Origin: Halorientalis regularis
GTDB taxonomy: Archaea > Halobacteriota > Halobacteria > Halobacteriales > Haloarculaceae
Length of the DNA: 64,000 nt
Reading direction: 5' to 3'
Assembly: GCF_023698535.1 (NCBI RefSeq)
Contig: NZ_JALJCL010000011.1
Location: 1-64,000 of the forward strand
Below, in pieces: positions 24,768 through 34,040 of this stretch. Position numbers and translations under genes: made by a program. Each line of letters opens with the position of its first letter. The first letter of the stretch is position 1. The notes under the pieces were generated by a model. That model ran no database searches and had not been told where the DNA came from. It saw only the letters and a list, made by a program, of their open reading frames with translations.

Positions 24768-25505
24768 TCAGACGCGTTCCGGCAACCACCCGCCCGACAC
24801 CTCGACGTTCGCGCCGCTGCAGTAGTCGCTGTCCGGTGCGAGGAAAAAGAGCGTCGGCTGGATCAGGTCCTCGAAGGCGGCGGGCCGGCCCCGCGGAAGG
24901 TCCTCGGGGAACTCGTCGGAGTTCTCGACGACGTACGGCGAGACCGCGTTTACGGTGATCCCGTCGTCGGCCGTGTCGGCCGCCAGCATCCGCGTGAACA
25001 TCAACACGCCCGTCTTCGCCACGAAGTAGGGGAAGTTCTTCGGGCTCACCAGCGCCCGCTCGGCGCTGGCGTACCCGATGTTGACGATTCGCCCCGCCCC
25101 CGCCTCGCGCATCCCCGGCAGGGCCCGCTTCGAACAGAGATAGGTTCCGTTGAGGTTCGTCTCGATGACGGTGTTCCACGTCTCGAAGTCCATCTCCGCC
25201 CAGTGGACCGGCGCGAACGCGCCGACGTTGTTCACCAGCACGTCCACCGCCCCTATCCGCTCCTCGACCGCCGAAAAGAGCGCGTCCACCTCCGCCGGAT
25301 CGGTCACGTCGGCCTGGACCGTGGTCGCGGCGACGCCCTCCTCGCGGGCGCGCTCGGCGACTTCCTCGGCGGCCGCGTCGCTCGTCCGGTAGTGAACCGC
25401 CACGTCGGCCCCGCAGGCCGCGATGGCGAGCAACAGTTCCTGCCCGACGCCTTTGGCGCTCCCCGTCACCAGTGCCGTCCGCCCCGAGAGATCGGGTGTG
25501 AGCAT
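24768..25505 (-). CDS. Short-chain dehydrogenase/reductase
   Basis: A 245-residue SDR. The NAD(P)-binding motif is TGSAKGVGQE (14-23), followed by ADVTDPAEVD and VNNVGAF; the catalytic Tyr-x-x-x-Lys is YFVAK near 158-162. The cofactor-binding turn suggests NADP. The usual C-terminal CSGANVEVSGGW motif is intact. Substrate unknown. It stands alone between a membrane protein gene and the RND operon, all on the minus strand. Confidence 0.9.
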   Translation of the reverse strand: MLTPDLSGRTALVTGSAKGVGQELLLAIAACGADVAVHYRTSDAAAEEVAERAREEGVAATTVQADVTDPAEVDALFSAVEERIGAVDVLVNNVGAFAPVHWAEMDFETWNTVIETNLNGTYLCSKRALPGMREAGAGRIVNIGYASAERALVSPKNFPYFVAKTGVLMFTRMLAADTADDGITVNAVSPYVVENSDEFPEDLPRGRPAAFEDLIQPTLFFLAPDSDYCSGANVEVSGGWLPERV

Positions 25506-25556
25506 ACCCCCAATAGGGCTGCCGGGCGCTTAATCCGCCCGCCCCGCGGCCGCCAG

Positions 25557-28298
25557 TCAGTCCTCGGCGGTCGAGTCTGCGTCGGCCGTCGTCTCCACTT
25601 CGGCGTCGTCGTCGCTCGCCGCGTCCGCGTCGCCGTCGGCGGTGGTCGCGTCACCGTTCGCGCCGGCCGTCGCGCCGCCGTTGGCCGTGGCGTCGGTCCC
25701 GTCGTCCGTCGAGCCGATCCCCAGCAGGGATTCGGTCAGCGACGTGTCCTCGGTCGATGCGGCCGCGTCGGGGTTGGGCGTCCCGGTGGCGGGCTCGGGA
25801 CCGAGGTCCGGCGAGGGGCCGCCCCCACCCGTGGTCGCCGTCGCGCCCTCGTCGTAGCCGACGAAGCCGTCCCACAGCACCAGCGCCGCCGGGAGGACGA
25901 AGATCGAGGTGAGGAACGAGTAGAAGATGCTCACTGCGGTCAGAATACCGAACTGACCGATGGCCGGGAACAGCGCCAGTGCGAGCACGCCGATACCGAA
26001 GACGGTGGTGAGCATGCTCGACAGGAGCGCACCGCCGGTCCCCCGGACTGTCCGGTCCAGGGCCCTCGTGAGGTCGTGTTCCCGGCGCTCGTCGGCGAAC
26101 CGGTGGGTCACGTGGACCGAGTAGTCGATCCCGAGCCCGATGGTGATCGCCAGCATCGTCGCCGTGATGGCGTTGAACGGAATCCGGGCGAACCGCATCG
26201 TCGCCGCGACCAGCGCCACCGTCGTGATGATCGGGATGACGTTCGCGATACCCAGGGTCGCCCGTCCCTCGAGGATGTAGTAGACCAGCAACAGGAACAG
26301 GGTCGCCCCGAGCAGGGCCAGCGCCAGGCTCTCGATGGCCGACATGAAGATCACGTCCGAAACCGCCTGGAAGACGACCGTCTGGCCGGTCGCGACGGCG
26401 TGGAACCGGAAGCCGTCGGCCATCTCGCGGGCGTCGGCGGTGATCTCGGCCTGTTCCGCGCCGGACTCGACCGTGTAGACGACGCGGGTCGCCCGGCGGT
26501 CCTCGGTCATGTAGTTCAGCGCCTGTCCGCGGGCCGGCGAGGACAGCAAGGCGTCGTACACGTCACCGAGGTTCTGGTCGGGTATCCCGTTGTCGTTGCG
26601 GTCGTTGCGGTCGACCAGCTGGGCGAACGACTCGTTGCGCTGGGCGCGGTCCTGGATCACCGTGACGATGCTCGTCGAGTCGGCGTGGCGGCCGCCGTCC
26701 GTCAGGACGGTGTCGGGTGGGTCGTCGCCGGCCCTGTGGATACTCTCCAATGCTGTGGGTTTCTCTAACTGCCCCTCGACGTACATCGTCACCGAGTCCG
26801 ACTGGGTGGAGTCGAACTTGTCCTCGAGGAAGTTCGTCGTCTCCGTGACCGTGTACTCGTGGGGGCGGAACGGCTCGGGCAACTCCATCACCCAGTCGGG
26901 GTTGTCCTCGGGTGGGAGGAAGTCCTCCTGGGCGAAGGAGGTGGAGACGCCGGTGGCGTAGTAGCCTGCCCCGGCGGTCCCGAGCAAGATCAGGATCAGG
27001 AAGATGGCGGGCGCGCGGTCGGCGATGACGACGCCGATCCGGAGGACGCCACTGAGGGCCGACCCTTCCGAGCCCATCGGGGTCTGACTGAACGTCGGGA
27101 TCGGGTACTTCTCGCGTTTCCGGTCCAGCCACACCTTCGCCGCCGGGAGAAAGATCCCGAAGATCAGGAAGGTGAAGACGATCCCGATGCTCGCGACGAC
27201 CCCGAAGTCACGGACCGGGCCGAGGTCGCTGATCAGGTTCGCGGCGAAGCCGATGACCGTCGTCCCCGTGACGATGAAGAAGGCCACGATCAACTGGTCG
27301 GTCGTGACCCGCATCGACTCCTCGATGGAGTAGTCGTGGGCTCGCTCCTCCCGGTAACGGTTGATCGCGTGGATCCCGAAGTCGATCCCGACCGCCAGCA
27401 ACAGTGGCGGGACCGCGATCAGCATCTGGCTGAACGGGATCCCGGCCAGCCCCATGAACCCGAACGTCCAGACGATCCCCATTATCAGTGCGATCACGCC
27501 CAGCAGCAGGTCCATCAGGTCGCGGTACGCGATGATCAGGAAGAACGTGATGAAGACCACCGCGGCCGGCACGACGATCAACAGCGAGTCGAGGATGACG
27601 TTCGAGAACTCGCTCGCCAGCACGCCCGACCCGAACACCTGGATCGACCCCTCGACGGTCGACACGACGAAGATCGACTGCTCCTGGATCGGCGTCAGGG
27701 GGCTGGTGCCGCCCTGACCCGACCCCGACGAGAGGCCGGCTGGGACCTCGTGGCTCACCGAGCCGATGGTCGCCGTCGCGGTCGCGGACTTGGGGTTGAA
27801 GTCGTTGCTCAGGAGGCCGGAAAACTGCGGACTCCGCTCGGCCGCCTGCGCGACCGCCCGGTCGATCTCACCGGCGGTCGCGCCCTCGACGGCGTCGATC
27901 TGTTCCTCTAGCGTCGTCGCCGTCGGATCGAGCTGTGTGGCGACGATGCGGGCCGCCCCGCCGGTCGAGATCACGCGCAAGGAGTCCCGTTCCTTGAGTC
28001 GCTCCTGGGCGCGCAACATGCTCAGCAGTGACTCCCTGTCGAGGACGTTCCGGTTGTACTGGATGAGCGACGTACTCCCGGTGTCGGCGGCGAACGTGGG
28101 GGAGAACTTCTTGTTGACCTGCGTGAAGGCCTCCTCGGCCGGGAGGCCGGTGGTGAACTGCGAGGTCCCGGCAGAGGTCCCGACGCTACCCAGCCCCATC
28201 GCGAACACGGCGGTCACGAGGAGGAACGCGAGGATGATCCGGCCGGGCCGTTCGACGATTGTCTCGTCGATCCGGTCGATGACGCGCTGGTGATCCAT
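25557..28298 (-). CDS. RND-superfamily (MMPL/HAE3-type) transporter
   Basis: A 913-residue export protein with the duplicated RND layout: a helix, a large exported loop (60-250), five helices, then the same pattern again (loop about 430-620). Helix-loop motifs include GIDFGIHAINRYREER and GLGIDYSVHVTHRFADERR, which carry the Asp residues of the proton relay. The C-terminal 110 residues are an acidic, Ala/Thr-rich cytoplasmic tail. It probably exports lipids, hopanoid-like compounds or drugs. It begins 1 nt after the stop of the CARDB protein gene and is the second gene of a TetR-controlled operon. Confidence 0.92.
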   Translation of the reverse strand: MDHQRVIDRIDETIVERPGRIILAFLLVTAVFAMGLGSVGTSAGTSQFTTGLPAEEAFTQVNKKFSPTFAADTGSTSLIQYNRNVLDRESLLSMLRAQERLKERDSLRVISTGGAARIVATQLDPTATTLEEQIDAVEGATAGEIDRAVAQAAERSPQFSGLLSNDFNPKSATATATIGSVSHEVPAGLSSGSGQGGTSPLTPIQEQSIFVVSTVEGSIQVFGSGVLASEFSNVILDSLLIVVPAAVVFITFFLIIAYRDLMDLLLGVIALIMGIVWTFGFMGLAGIPFSQMLIAVPPLLLAVGIDFGIHAINRYREERAHDYSIEESMRVTTDQLIVAFFIVTGTTVIGFAANLISDLGPVRDFGVVASIGIVFTFLIFGIFLPAAKVWLDRKREKYPIPTFSQTPMGSEGSALSGVLRIGVVIADRAPAIFLILILLGTAGAGYYATGVSTSFAQEDFLPPEDNPDWVMELPEPFRPHEYTVTETTNFLEDKFDSTQSDSVTMYVEGQLEKPTALESIHRAGDDPPDTVLTDGGRHADSTSIVTVIQDRAQRNESFAQLVDRNDRNDNGIPDQNLGDVYDALLSSPARGQALNYMTEDRRATRVVYTVESGAEQAEITADAREMADGFRFHAVATGQTVVFQAVSDVIFMSAIESLALALLGATLFLLLVYYILEGRATLGIANVIPIITTVALVAATMRFARIPFNAITATMLAITIGLGIDYSVHVTHRFADERREHDLTRALDRTVRGTGGALLSSMLTTVFGIGVLALALFPAIGQFGILTAVSIFYSFLTSIFVLPAALVLWDGFVGYDEGATATTGGGGPSPDLGPEPATGTPNPDAAASTEDTSLTESLLGIGSTDDGTDATANGGATAGANGDATTADGDADAASDDDAEVETTADADSTAED

Positions 28299-28299
28299 G

Positions 28300-29892
28300 T
28301 TAGCGGAAGCGCATGTAACCGCCGATAGCGACGACGAGGACGACGCCGACGCCGACGAGTGTCAGCGGGAAGCCGCCGCCGCCACCGCTCCGCTCGTTCA
28401 CGTCGATGGGGACGCGGTAGCGGTCCGAGAGCAGCGTGTCACCGTCCGTGTCGTCGTACTCGAAGTCCAGCGAGAGGGGGTACTGCTTGGGCAGTGCGCC
28501 GCTGGCCCCGACGTTGAAGCTGATCGTCGTCGACTCGCCCGAGCCGAGTTCGTCGATGTACGCCTCCGAGTCGGAGACGCTGATCGGGCTGTCCGCGAAT
28601 ACCTTCGCCGAGATGGCCGACAGCGTCTCGTTTGCCGTGTTGGTGACCTCGACGCCGATGGTCGTCGAGCCGCCGTTCTCGACCGAGCCGTTGACGATAC
28701 TGACGGCGAAGGCGTCGGAGCCGGGGGCCACGTCCACGCGGGTCGGCAGGTCGTCGCTCGTGCGTGCGTCGCCCTCGTTGTCGCGGTACTCGGCGACGAA
28801 GACGAACTGCTTGGGCCCGCTCGTGGCGGCGTCGCTCGCCTCGATATCGAGGTCGAACTCCGCCGACTGGCCGGGTCCGAGCGTCCCGACGGAGTACTCC
28901 CGGTCGGTGGGGGTGAGGTTCTGGAGCTGGTTGGTCAGTCTGACGACCACGTCGTCGGCGACCAGATCGCCGTCGTTGCGGATCGTCCCCGAGAGCGTGC
29001 CGTCCTCACCGACGCGGAGCGAGGACTCGACGTTCGACAGCTCGAAGTCCGTCTCGGGCAGGGGGACGACACCCATCGAGAGCCCGTCGGACTGGTGGGC
29101 CACGCCGTCGCTGTCGTCGTAGCTGGCGGTCGCGCGGAAGGCGTAGCGCTGCTGTTCGGCGTCGGACGAAGCCCGGACCTGATACTCGATGGTCTTCCGT
29201 TCGCCGGGTGCCCACTCGCCGGCGTAGCGGGTCGCCGAACTCGACTGGCCGAACGTGAGGTCGCCGTTCAGCGATTCGAGCGTGACGCTCGTGTCACTGG
29301 CCGTCTCCGTCCCGGTGTTCTCCATCGTCACGCCGACCGTGCCGCTGGAGCCGACCTGCACGTCGGACTCGGTGTCGACGATCTCGAACCGGGCGCTGTC
29401 CTCGATCCGGAGGGTGACCTGGAACGTATCGGTCTCCGTTTTCTCGTTGTAGGTCCGCAGGCCCGAGTCGGACTGGGTAATCTTCGAGTAGTACTCGTAG
29501 TCGACCTTCGCCGTCAGGGTGTAGGTCCCTGGCTCGGCGTCTTCGGCGACGGCGATGTCGAACGGCACTTCGGTCGAGGCCTCGCCGGGTAACTGGCCGA
29601 CGGTCTGCTGGTTGGTCTCGATGGACACCGGTGCCTTCCCGGACTGCAGATCGACCGTCATCCCGCGAGCGTTGGTGACCTGGGCCTCCAGTCCGCTGGC
29701 CGAGCCGTAGTCGACCTCCCCCTGATTGTTGATCTGCAGGGAGAGCGTCGTGTCTTCCCCGGCGACGACGGCGTTGTCCCCGATGGACGCCGACAGCTCC
29801 GGATTGCCCGACACGACGAATCCGCCAAGCGCCGGCATCGGTACCAGAAACAGTGCGACGACTCCGAGAACCGCGAGTTGTGTTCCTCTCAT
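28300..29892 (-). CDS. Exported CARDB/COG1361-type S-layer-like protein
   Basis: A 530-residue protein with an N-terminal Sec signal (about 1-24, AVLGVVALFLVPMPALG), four or more Ig-like CARDB/NEW3 domains (for example LQINNQGEVDYG, VTMENTGTETASD, GTIRNDGDLVADD, VEVTNTANETL), and a C-terminal Gly-rich spacer with one membrane helix (about 508-527) and a short basic tail. It is thus anchored outside the cell. COG1361 genes next to RND exporters are a recurrent archaeal pairing, and the product may be a periplasmic-side adaptor. First gene of the operon; two operator palindromes lie immediately upstream. Confidence 0.88.
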   Translation of the reverse strand: MRGTQLAVLGVVALFLVPMPALGGFVVSGNPELSASIGDNAVVAGEDTTLSLQINNQGEVDYGSASGLEAQVTNARGMTVDLQSGKAPVSIETNQQTVGQLPGEASTEVPFDIAVAEDAEPGTYTLTAKVDYEYYSKITQSDSGLRTYNEKTETDTFQVTLRIEDSARFEIVDTESDVQVGSSGTVGVTMENTGTETASDTSVTLESLNGDLTFGQSSSATRYAGEWAPGERKTIEYQVRASSDAEQQRYAFRATASYDDSDGVAHQSDGLSMGVVPLPETDFELSNVESSLRVGEDGTLSGTIRNDGDLVADDVVVRLTNQLQNLTPTDREYSVGTLGPGQSAEFDLDIEASDAATSGPKQFVFVAEYRDNEGDARTSDDLPTRVDVAPGSDAFAVSIVNGSVENGGSTTIGVEVTNTANETLSAISAKVFADSPISVSDSEAYIDELGSGESTTISFNVGASGALPKQYPLSLDFEYDDTDGDTLLSDRYRVPIDVNERSGGGGGFPLTLVGVGVVLVVAIGGYMRFR

Positions 29893-29895
29893 GCT

Positions 29896-29913
29896 TGATT
29901 GAACGTTCAGTCA
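29896..29913. promoter_or_regulatory. TetR operator 1
   Basis: TGATTGAACGTTCAGTCA, a near-perfect 18-bp palindrome starting 4 nt upstream of the CARDB gene ATG on the minus strand, in the position of its transcription start. Confidence 0.75.
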
Positions 29914-29924
29914 GTTCGCGTACT

Positions 29925-29942
29925 TGATTGAACGTTCATTCA
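29925..29942. promoter_or_regulatory. TetR operator 2
   Basis: TGATTGAACGTTCATTCA, the second copy of the same 18-bp palindrome, 29 bp from the first and covering the upstream promoter area of the RND operon. Confidence 0.75.
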
Positions 29943-30011
29943 ACACAAGTATCTTTCCATTCGGTACCAGGTCCGTCGCTCGATGGGAAGAGTCGAAAGG
30001 CTATTAGTCGG

Positions 30012-30029
30012 TGATTGAATATTCAGTCA
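30012..30029. promoter_or_regulatory. TetR operator 3 (autoregulation)
   Basis: TGATTGAATATTCAGTCA, the third copy, ending 3 nt before the ATG of the TetR gene. It lies between a TATA-like CTATTAG (about 30001) and the start codon, where bound repressor would block transcription. Confidence 0.75.
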
Positions 30030-30032
30030 ACA

Positions 30033-30644
30033 ATGCCGAAGCGGACGGACCTGTTCGAGTCGGATCCCGACGACACGCGCGAGGCCATCATGAAGGCCAC
30101 GTACGATGCACTCTCGAAACACGGCTACGCGGATCTGACGATTCAGCGTATCGGCGACGAGTTCGACAAGAGCAAGTCGCTGTTGTATCACCACTACGAT
30201 AGCAAGGACGCGCTCCTGGTCGACTTTCTGGGGTTCATGCTCGAACGGATGGAAGGGACGATTCCGCTCGAAGAGGCGGCCGCCGCCGACGACCGTCTGC
30301 GGGTCGGATTCGACCACGTGTTCGCCGAGATTCTCGACGGGGACCGCGAGCAGTTCAACCGGGCGATGACTGAACTGCGCGCCCAGTCCGCTCACGACGA
30401 CTCCTTCCGCGAGCAGTTCACCAGAAACGACCGGTACTTCGAGTCCAGAGTCCAGGACATCATCGAAGAAGGCATCCAGCAGGGCATCTTCCGGGAGGTC
30501 GACGCCGAACAGGTCGCGTCGATGCTCGTCACCATCATCCAGGGCGCGACCTTTCAAGCGACGACCAGCACCGAGCCCGACCTCGACGCGGTCCGTACCG
30601 AACTGGACGCGTACATCGAGTCCAGACTTCTCGACGACGACTGA
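30033..30644 (+). CDS. TetR/AcrR family transcriptional regulator
   Basis: A 203-residue repressor. The N-terminal helix-turn-helix is DTREAIMKATYDALSKHGYA, then DLTIQRIGDEFDKSKSLLYH, HYDSKDALL; the rest is the helical ligand-binding and dimerisation domain. It is divergent from the CARDB/RND operon. Three identical-type palindromes in the shared 140-bp region make repression of both directions, relieved by an exported ligand, the natural model. The ATG at 30033 is chosen over a TTG at 30015 because the promoter spacing and the operator position fit only this start. Confidence 0.9.
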   Translation: MPKRTDLFESDPDDTREAIMKATYDALSKHGYADLTIQRIGDEFDKSKSLLYHHYDSKDALLVDFLGFMLERMEGTIPLEEAAAADDRLRVGFDHVFAEILDGDREQFNRAMTELRAQSAHDDSFREQFTRNDRYFESRVQDIIEEGIQQGIFREVDAEQVASMLVTIIQGATFQATTSTEPDLDAVRTELDAYIESRLLDDD

Positions 30645-30671
30645 GTCACCGCAACCGCACACCGCCGCCCC

Positions 30672-31088
30672 TTACTCCCGTCGCTCCCGCCCGGCCCGGT
30701 CCTTCCAGGTCCGTTCCTGTGCTCGCTCGGCGGCGTGGCGCTGCCCGTCCGCAACCGCCTCGCGAGCCTCCTGCTCGAAGGCCTCGATCTCGTCGAGAAA
30801 CCCCTCCTGGAAGCTCTCCAGCACGTCGTAGGACCACCGGTCATCGTCGATGACGCCGTGGGGGAGATACCGGTCCCGCACCGCGTCGGCCAACTCGTCG
30901 TAGCCACACTCCCGCAACAGGGGTTCGGCCTCCGCGAGGTGGTCCATCGCGTGGCCCGTATTGTGGTGAAACTCGACCAGATGCCCGTGTGCCCGGTGGA
31001 GCCACTCCAGCCCGAGTTCGACCTGGTGTAACGCCGCCCGTTCGTCCTCGGTCAGGTCCGCCGGTGTCGTCGATCCGTCCGATACCAT
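30672..31088 (-). CDS. Conserved haloarchaeal helical protein, unknown function
   Basis: A 138-residue protein, predicted almost all helical and rich in His and Glu. HRAHGHLVEFHHNTGHAMDH is followed by LLRECGYDELADAVRDRYLP and a charged C-terminal helix. The spaced His residues could bind metal, but no known ferritin or hemerythrin pattern is complete. It is convergent with the TetR gene and divergent from the LVIVD gene. A TATA-like element (minus strand, about 31111) at about 25 nt supports ATG 31088. Confidence 0.7.
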   Translation of the reverse strand: MVSDGSTTPADLTEDERAALHQVELGLEWLHRAHGHLVEFHHNTGHAMDHLAEAEPLLRECGYDELADAVRDRYLPHGVIDDDRWSYDVLESFQEGFLDEIEAFEQEAREAVADGQRHAAERAQERTWKDRAGRERRE

Positions 31089-31175
31089 GTGCTACGATAC
31101 CACGTCACAACTATTGAACCTGTCGCGGCGGGTGGCCACCACAACCCATAGGTGTCGGTGCCCCGAGGGTCGAAC

Positions 31176-32561
31176 ATGCGCCGCCGCCAGTTTCTCGCCG
31201 CGACGGCCGGCATCGGACTGACGCCGGTCGCCGCTGGTCGTTCTCGCCCGCAATCGTCCTCCTCGTCCGCACCGCTCGGGACGCTCGAACTCCCGGGTCT
31301 GGCCGAAACCGTCGTCGGCGACGACGGCACCACGGCTTTCGCGGCCGTCTCTGACGGGTTCGCGACCGTCGACCTCTCGGACCCGACCGCCCCGGTCCTG
31401 CTGGCCGAACGCCGCGACATCCTCGCCGGCCGCGCTGACGGCCCCCTGCGCAACGTCTGGGACGTAAAATGCGACGGCGACACGCTCGCCGTCGTCGGCC
31501 CGGCCAACCCACGTCGGGACGCCATCGAGGCCGCCGTCTTCTACGACGTGAGCGACCCCGCCGACCCCGAGCGACTGGGCGTCCACGAGACGCCGTATCC
31601 GATCCACAACTGCGACATCGACGACGGCGTGGCCTCCCTCACCGCAAACAGCGCCGGCAGCGTCGGCCTCGCGACGGTGTCGGTCGGGTCCGATCCCGAA
31701 CGACTGGGCGGTTGGGCGCTCACCGACCACGACCAGCGGTGGGCCGACGTGCGCTACTCGCTCGCGAACCTCCACGACGTGTACGTCCAGGACGGCCTTG
31801 CCTACCTGGCTCACTGGGACGCCGGCACCTGGATCGTCGACGTGAGCGACCCGGCGACCCCCTCGCTGGTCTCCCGGGTCCGCGGCCGGCCGGTCGAGGA
31901 ACTCCGGGAGTACGGGCGCAACGGTGCCCGACGAGAGGGGCTCCGCCGGCCCGGCAACGACCACTACGTCGCCGTGAACGAGAGCGGCGACCTGCTCGGC
32001 ATCGGGATCGAGGCGTGGTTCCAGCCCGGCCCCGGTGGCATCGTCCTCTACGATGTGTCCGACGTGGCGAACCCCCGACGCCTCACCCGGATCGACCCGC
32101 CGCCGATCCCCGAGGAGGAGAGCGCCGGCTACTCGAACGGCGTCTGGACGACCGCCCACAACTTCACGTTCGCCGGCGACCGACTCTACACGTCCTGGTA
32201 CCAGGGCGGCGTCAAGGTCTTCGACGTGAGCGACCCCGCGAACCCAACCGAGATCGCCGCCTGGCGCGACACCGACGACGCCTGCTTCTGGACCGCGTGC
32301 CCGGCGGGCGACGCCGTCGTCGCCCCCAGCGTCGACCAGCCGCCCGGGGTCGACATCACCGAACGGCTCTACACGCTCCCCGACCCTGGCTCCGGCCTGA
32401 CGCCCGCGGACGGGGGCGGAACACCGACCGACGGTGCGACCGACACGGTGTCGAGGGCCGCCACCACGACCGACGCCAGCGGCCCCGGATTCGGGGTGCT
32501 GGCGGGGCTGGCCGGACTCGGACTGGGTGCGTGGCGTGCGACCCGAGACCGAACGGAGTGA
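31176..32561 (+). CDS. Exported LVIVD-repeat protein with Tat signal and PGF-CTERM-like tail
   Basis: A 461-residue protein. The N-terminus MRRRQFLAATAGIGLTP is a twin-arginine signal. The body is a beta-propeller of LVIVD-type repeats (FATVDLSDPTAPVLL, FYDVSDPADPERL, WIVDVSDPATPSLV, LYDVSDVANPRRL, VFDVSDPANPTEI). The end has a Thr-rich spacer, then GPGFGVLAGLAGLGLG and a basic tail, the PGF-CTERM layout recognised by archaeosortase ArtA. It probably sits on the cell surface. The start is placed at 31176 because a TATA-like CCATAGG (about 31146) fits and the signal begins there. Confidence 0.88.
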   Translation: MRRRQFLAATAGIGLTPVAAGRSRPQSSSSSAPLGTLELPGLAETVVGDDGTTAFAAVSDGFATVDLSDPTAPVLLAERRDILAGRADGPLRNVWDVKCDGDTLAVVGPANPRRDAIEAAVFYDVSDPADPERLGVHETPYPIHNCDIDDGVASLTANSAGSVGLATVSVGSDPERLGGWALTDHDQRWADVRYSLANLHDVYVQDGLAYLAHWDAGTWIVDVSDPATPSLVSRVRGRPVEELREYGRNGARREGLRRPGNDHYVAVNESGDLLGIGIEAWFQPGPGGIVLYDVSDVANPRRLTRIDPPPIPEEESAGYSNGVWTTAHNFTFAGDRLYTSWYQGGVKVFDVSDPANPTEIAAWRDTDDACFWTACPAGDAVVAPSVDQPPGVDITERLYTLPDPGSGLTPADGGGTPTDGATDTVSRAATTTDASGPGFGVLAGLAGLGLGAWRATRDRTE

Positions 32562-32633
32562 GGGCTCGGGGCCGGACGAGCGACGAGTGAAACGAGCCCA
32601 GAGCCACGCGCTGGAACGACCACCGACGGGCCC

Positions 32634-34040
32634 TCAAAGCGCGTTCTCGACCGCGCCGGCAACGTTCCGGGCTTTCTCGGCCAGGTCCTCGGGCACGTCC
32701 CCCGATTCGACGGCGGCGTCGAGTTCGTCGTCGTCGACGCGCTCGACCCGGCCGTCGCCGTGTTTCACCACGTCGACGTGCAGGTCGACGTAGCGCACGG
32801 TATCGGGGAACACCTCCACGGGCGTGCAGACGTTGACGTAGGTGCCTTTCCGGCGGTCCTCGGCGTCCCGGTAGACCGTCGCGTACCACCAGCGCCCCTC
32901 CTTGAACTTCGTCACCGCCACGTCACCGGCCTCGATGGGTTCGTCGATGGCGTCGAGGGTCCCGCCGGGCGAGAGTTCCCGCGAGACCGTCACGGTCCCG
33001 TCGGGGTCGGACGCGGCCACGTCGCCACGGCCGAGGCTGATGTAGCGGCCGTCGGGCTTGCCGTGGCCGATCTCGACCGAATCGCCCTCTCGCGGGCCGA
33101 ACTGCCGGGTCACGACGCCGAAGGGGAAGTCAAGCCCGTCGCCGTCCCCGCCGTCCGTCGAGCCACAGATGGCCTCCGCGAAGTCGACGGCGGCGCTCGC
33201 GCGGTCGTCGCCGGCCTTGATGCGGTGGTGGCCGGGCATCGTCGGCACCACGTCGCGCCGGCGTTCGTCCAGCGCGAAGCGGGACTCGCGCCCGAACCAT
33301 ATCCACCGTGTCGCCGACCCGTCCCAGCGCCGTCCGACCGTCTCCCCGGGATCGGGGGCGTCGGCCAGCGCCTTCTCTAGCGATTCGGCGCGGTCGTTGT
33401 GGGCCTGCAGGGCGTCGGCGAGCGCGTCGAATTCCGCGTCGTCGGACAGGTGCCCCCAGCGGACGCCCCAGCCGTCCCGGGGGTCCGCCGCGATGAGGTC
33501 CACGATGTCCGCCGGGCCGCTGCCGCGGGTGGTCGACCCGCCCCGCACCAGTTCGGCCAGCGCGCCCGCGAACCCGAGTTCCGTGTCGAGGACGGCCCTG
33601 TTCGAACCCCAGGGCGGGGCGGGTTCCCGTACCTGCACGCGAACCCGGTCGTCGGCCTCCACGCGGTCGTCGGTGCGGTCGTAGGGCAGGAACCCCTCCA
33701 CACCGTCGTCGAGGCGGACGACCGCACCGCTACCCAGCGTCTCTGTCACCCGGCCGTCGAACACAGCGTCCTGCGGCGCTGGGTCGGTCCAGACGAGGGT
33801 GTCCCGTCCCACGTCGGCGAGCAGATCCGCCAGCGTCGCCACCGCCTCGGGGTCGCCGGCGACGCCGACGCCCTGTCGGTCGCTCGTCGGTTCGACGCTC
33901 GCGTCGGCGTGAACCGGCGGGAACGAGCGCTCGAAGCGGTCGGCGATGGCGTCGGAGGCCTGGACCACCGACAGGTCCTCGCGGTCGGCGACCGTCTCGG
34001 TCAGGGCCGTGCTGTAGATGCCACGAACGCGGACGTTCAT
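32634..34040 (-). CDS. FAU-1-like RNA-binding protein with DUF402 domain
   Basis: A 468-residue protein related to archaeal FAU-1 (an AU-rich RNA-binding, RNase E/G-like protein). Domains: N-terminal alpha/beta region (1-90), an S1-like barrel (FDGRVTETLGSGAVVRLDD...VRVQV, about 92-145), a linker, and a C-terminal DUF402 domain (KEGRWWYATVYRD...YVDLHVDVVKHGDG). DUF402 folds are phosphatase-like in some bacteria. The probable role is rRNA or mRNA processing. It overlaps the upstream gene by 4 nt and forms a two-gene operon with it. Confidence 0.85.
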   Translation of the reverse strand: MNVRVRGIYSTALTETVADREDLSVVQASDAIADRFERSFPPVHADASVEPTSDRQGVGVAGDPEAVATLADLLADVGRDTLVWTDPAPQDAVFDGRVTETLGSGAVVRLDDGVEGFLPYDRTDDRVEADDRVRVQVREPAPPWGSNRAVLDTELGFAGALAELVRGGSTTRGSGPADIVDLIAADPRDGWGVRWGHLSDDAEFDALADALQAHNDRAESLEKALADAPDPGETVGRRWDGSATRWIWFGRESRFALDERRRDVVPTMPGHHRIKAGDDRASAAVDFAEAICGSTDGGDGDGLDFPFGVVTRQFGPREGDSVEIGHGKPDGRYISLGRGDVAASDPDGTVTVSRELSPGGTLDAIDEPIEAGDVAVTKFKEGRWWYATVYRDAEDRRKGTYVNVCTPVEVFPDTVRYVDLHVDVVKHGDGRVERVDDDELDAAVESGDVPEDLAEKARNVAGAVENAL

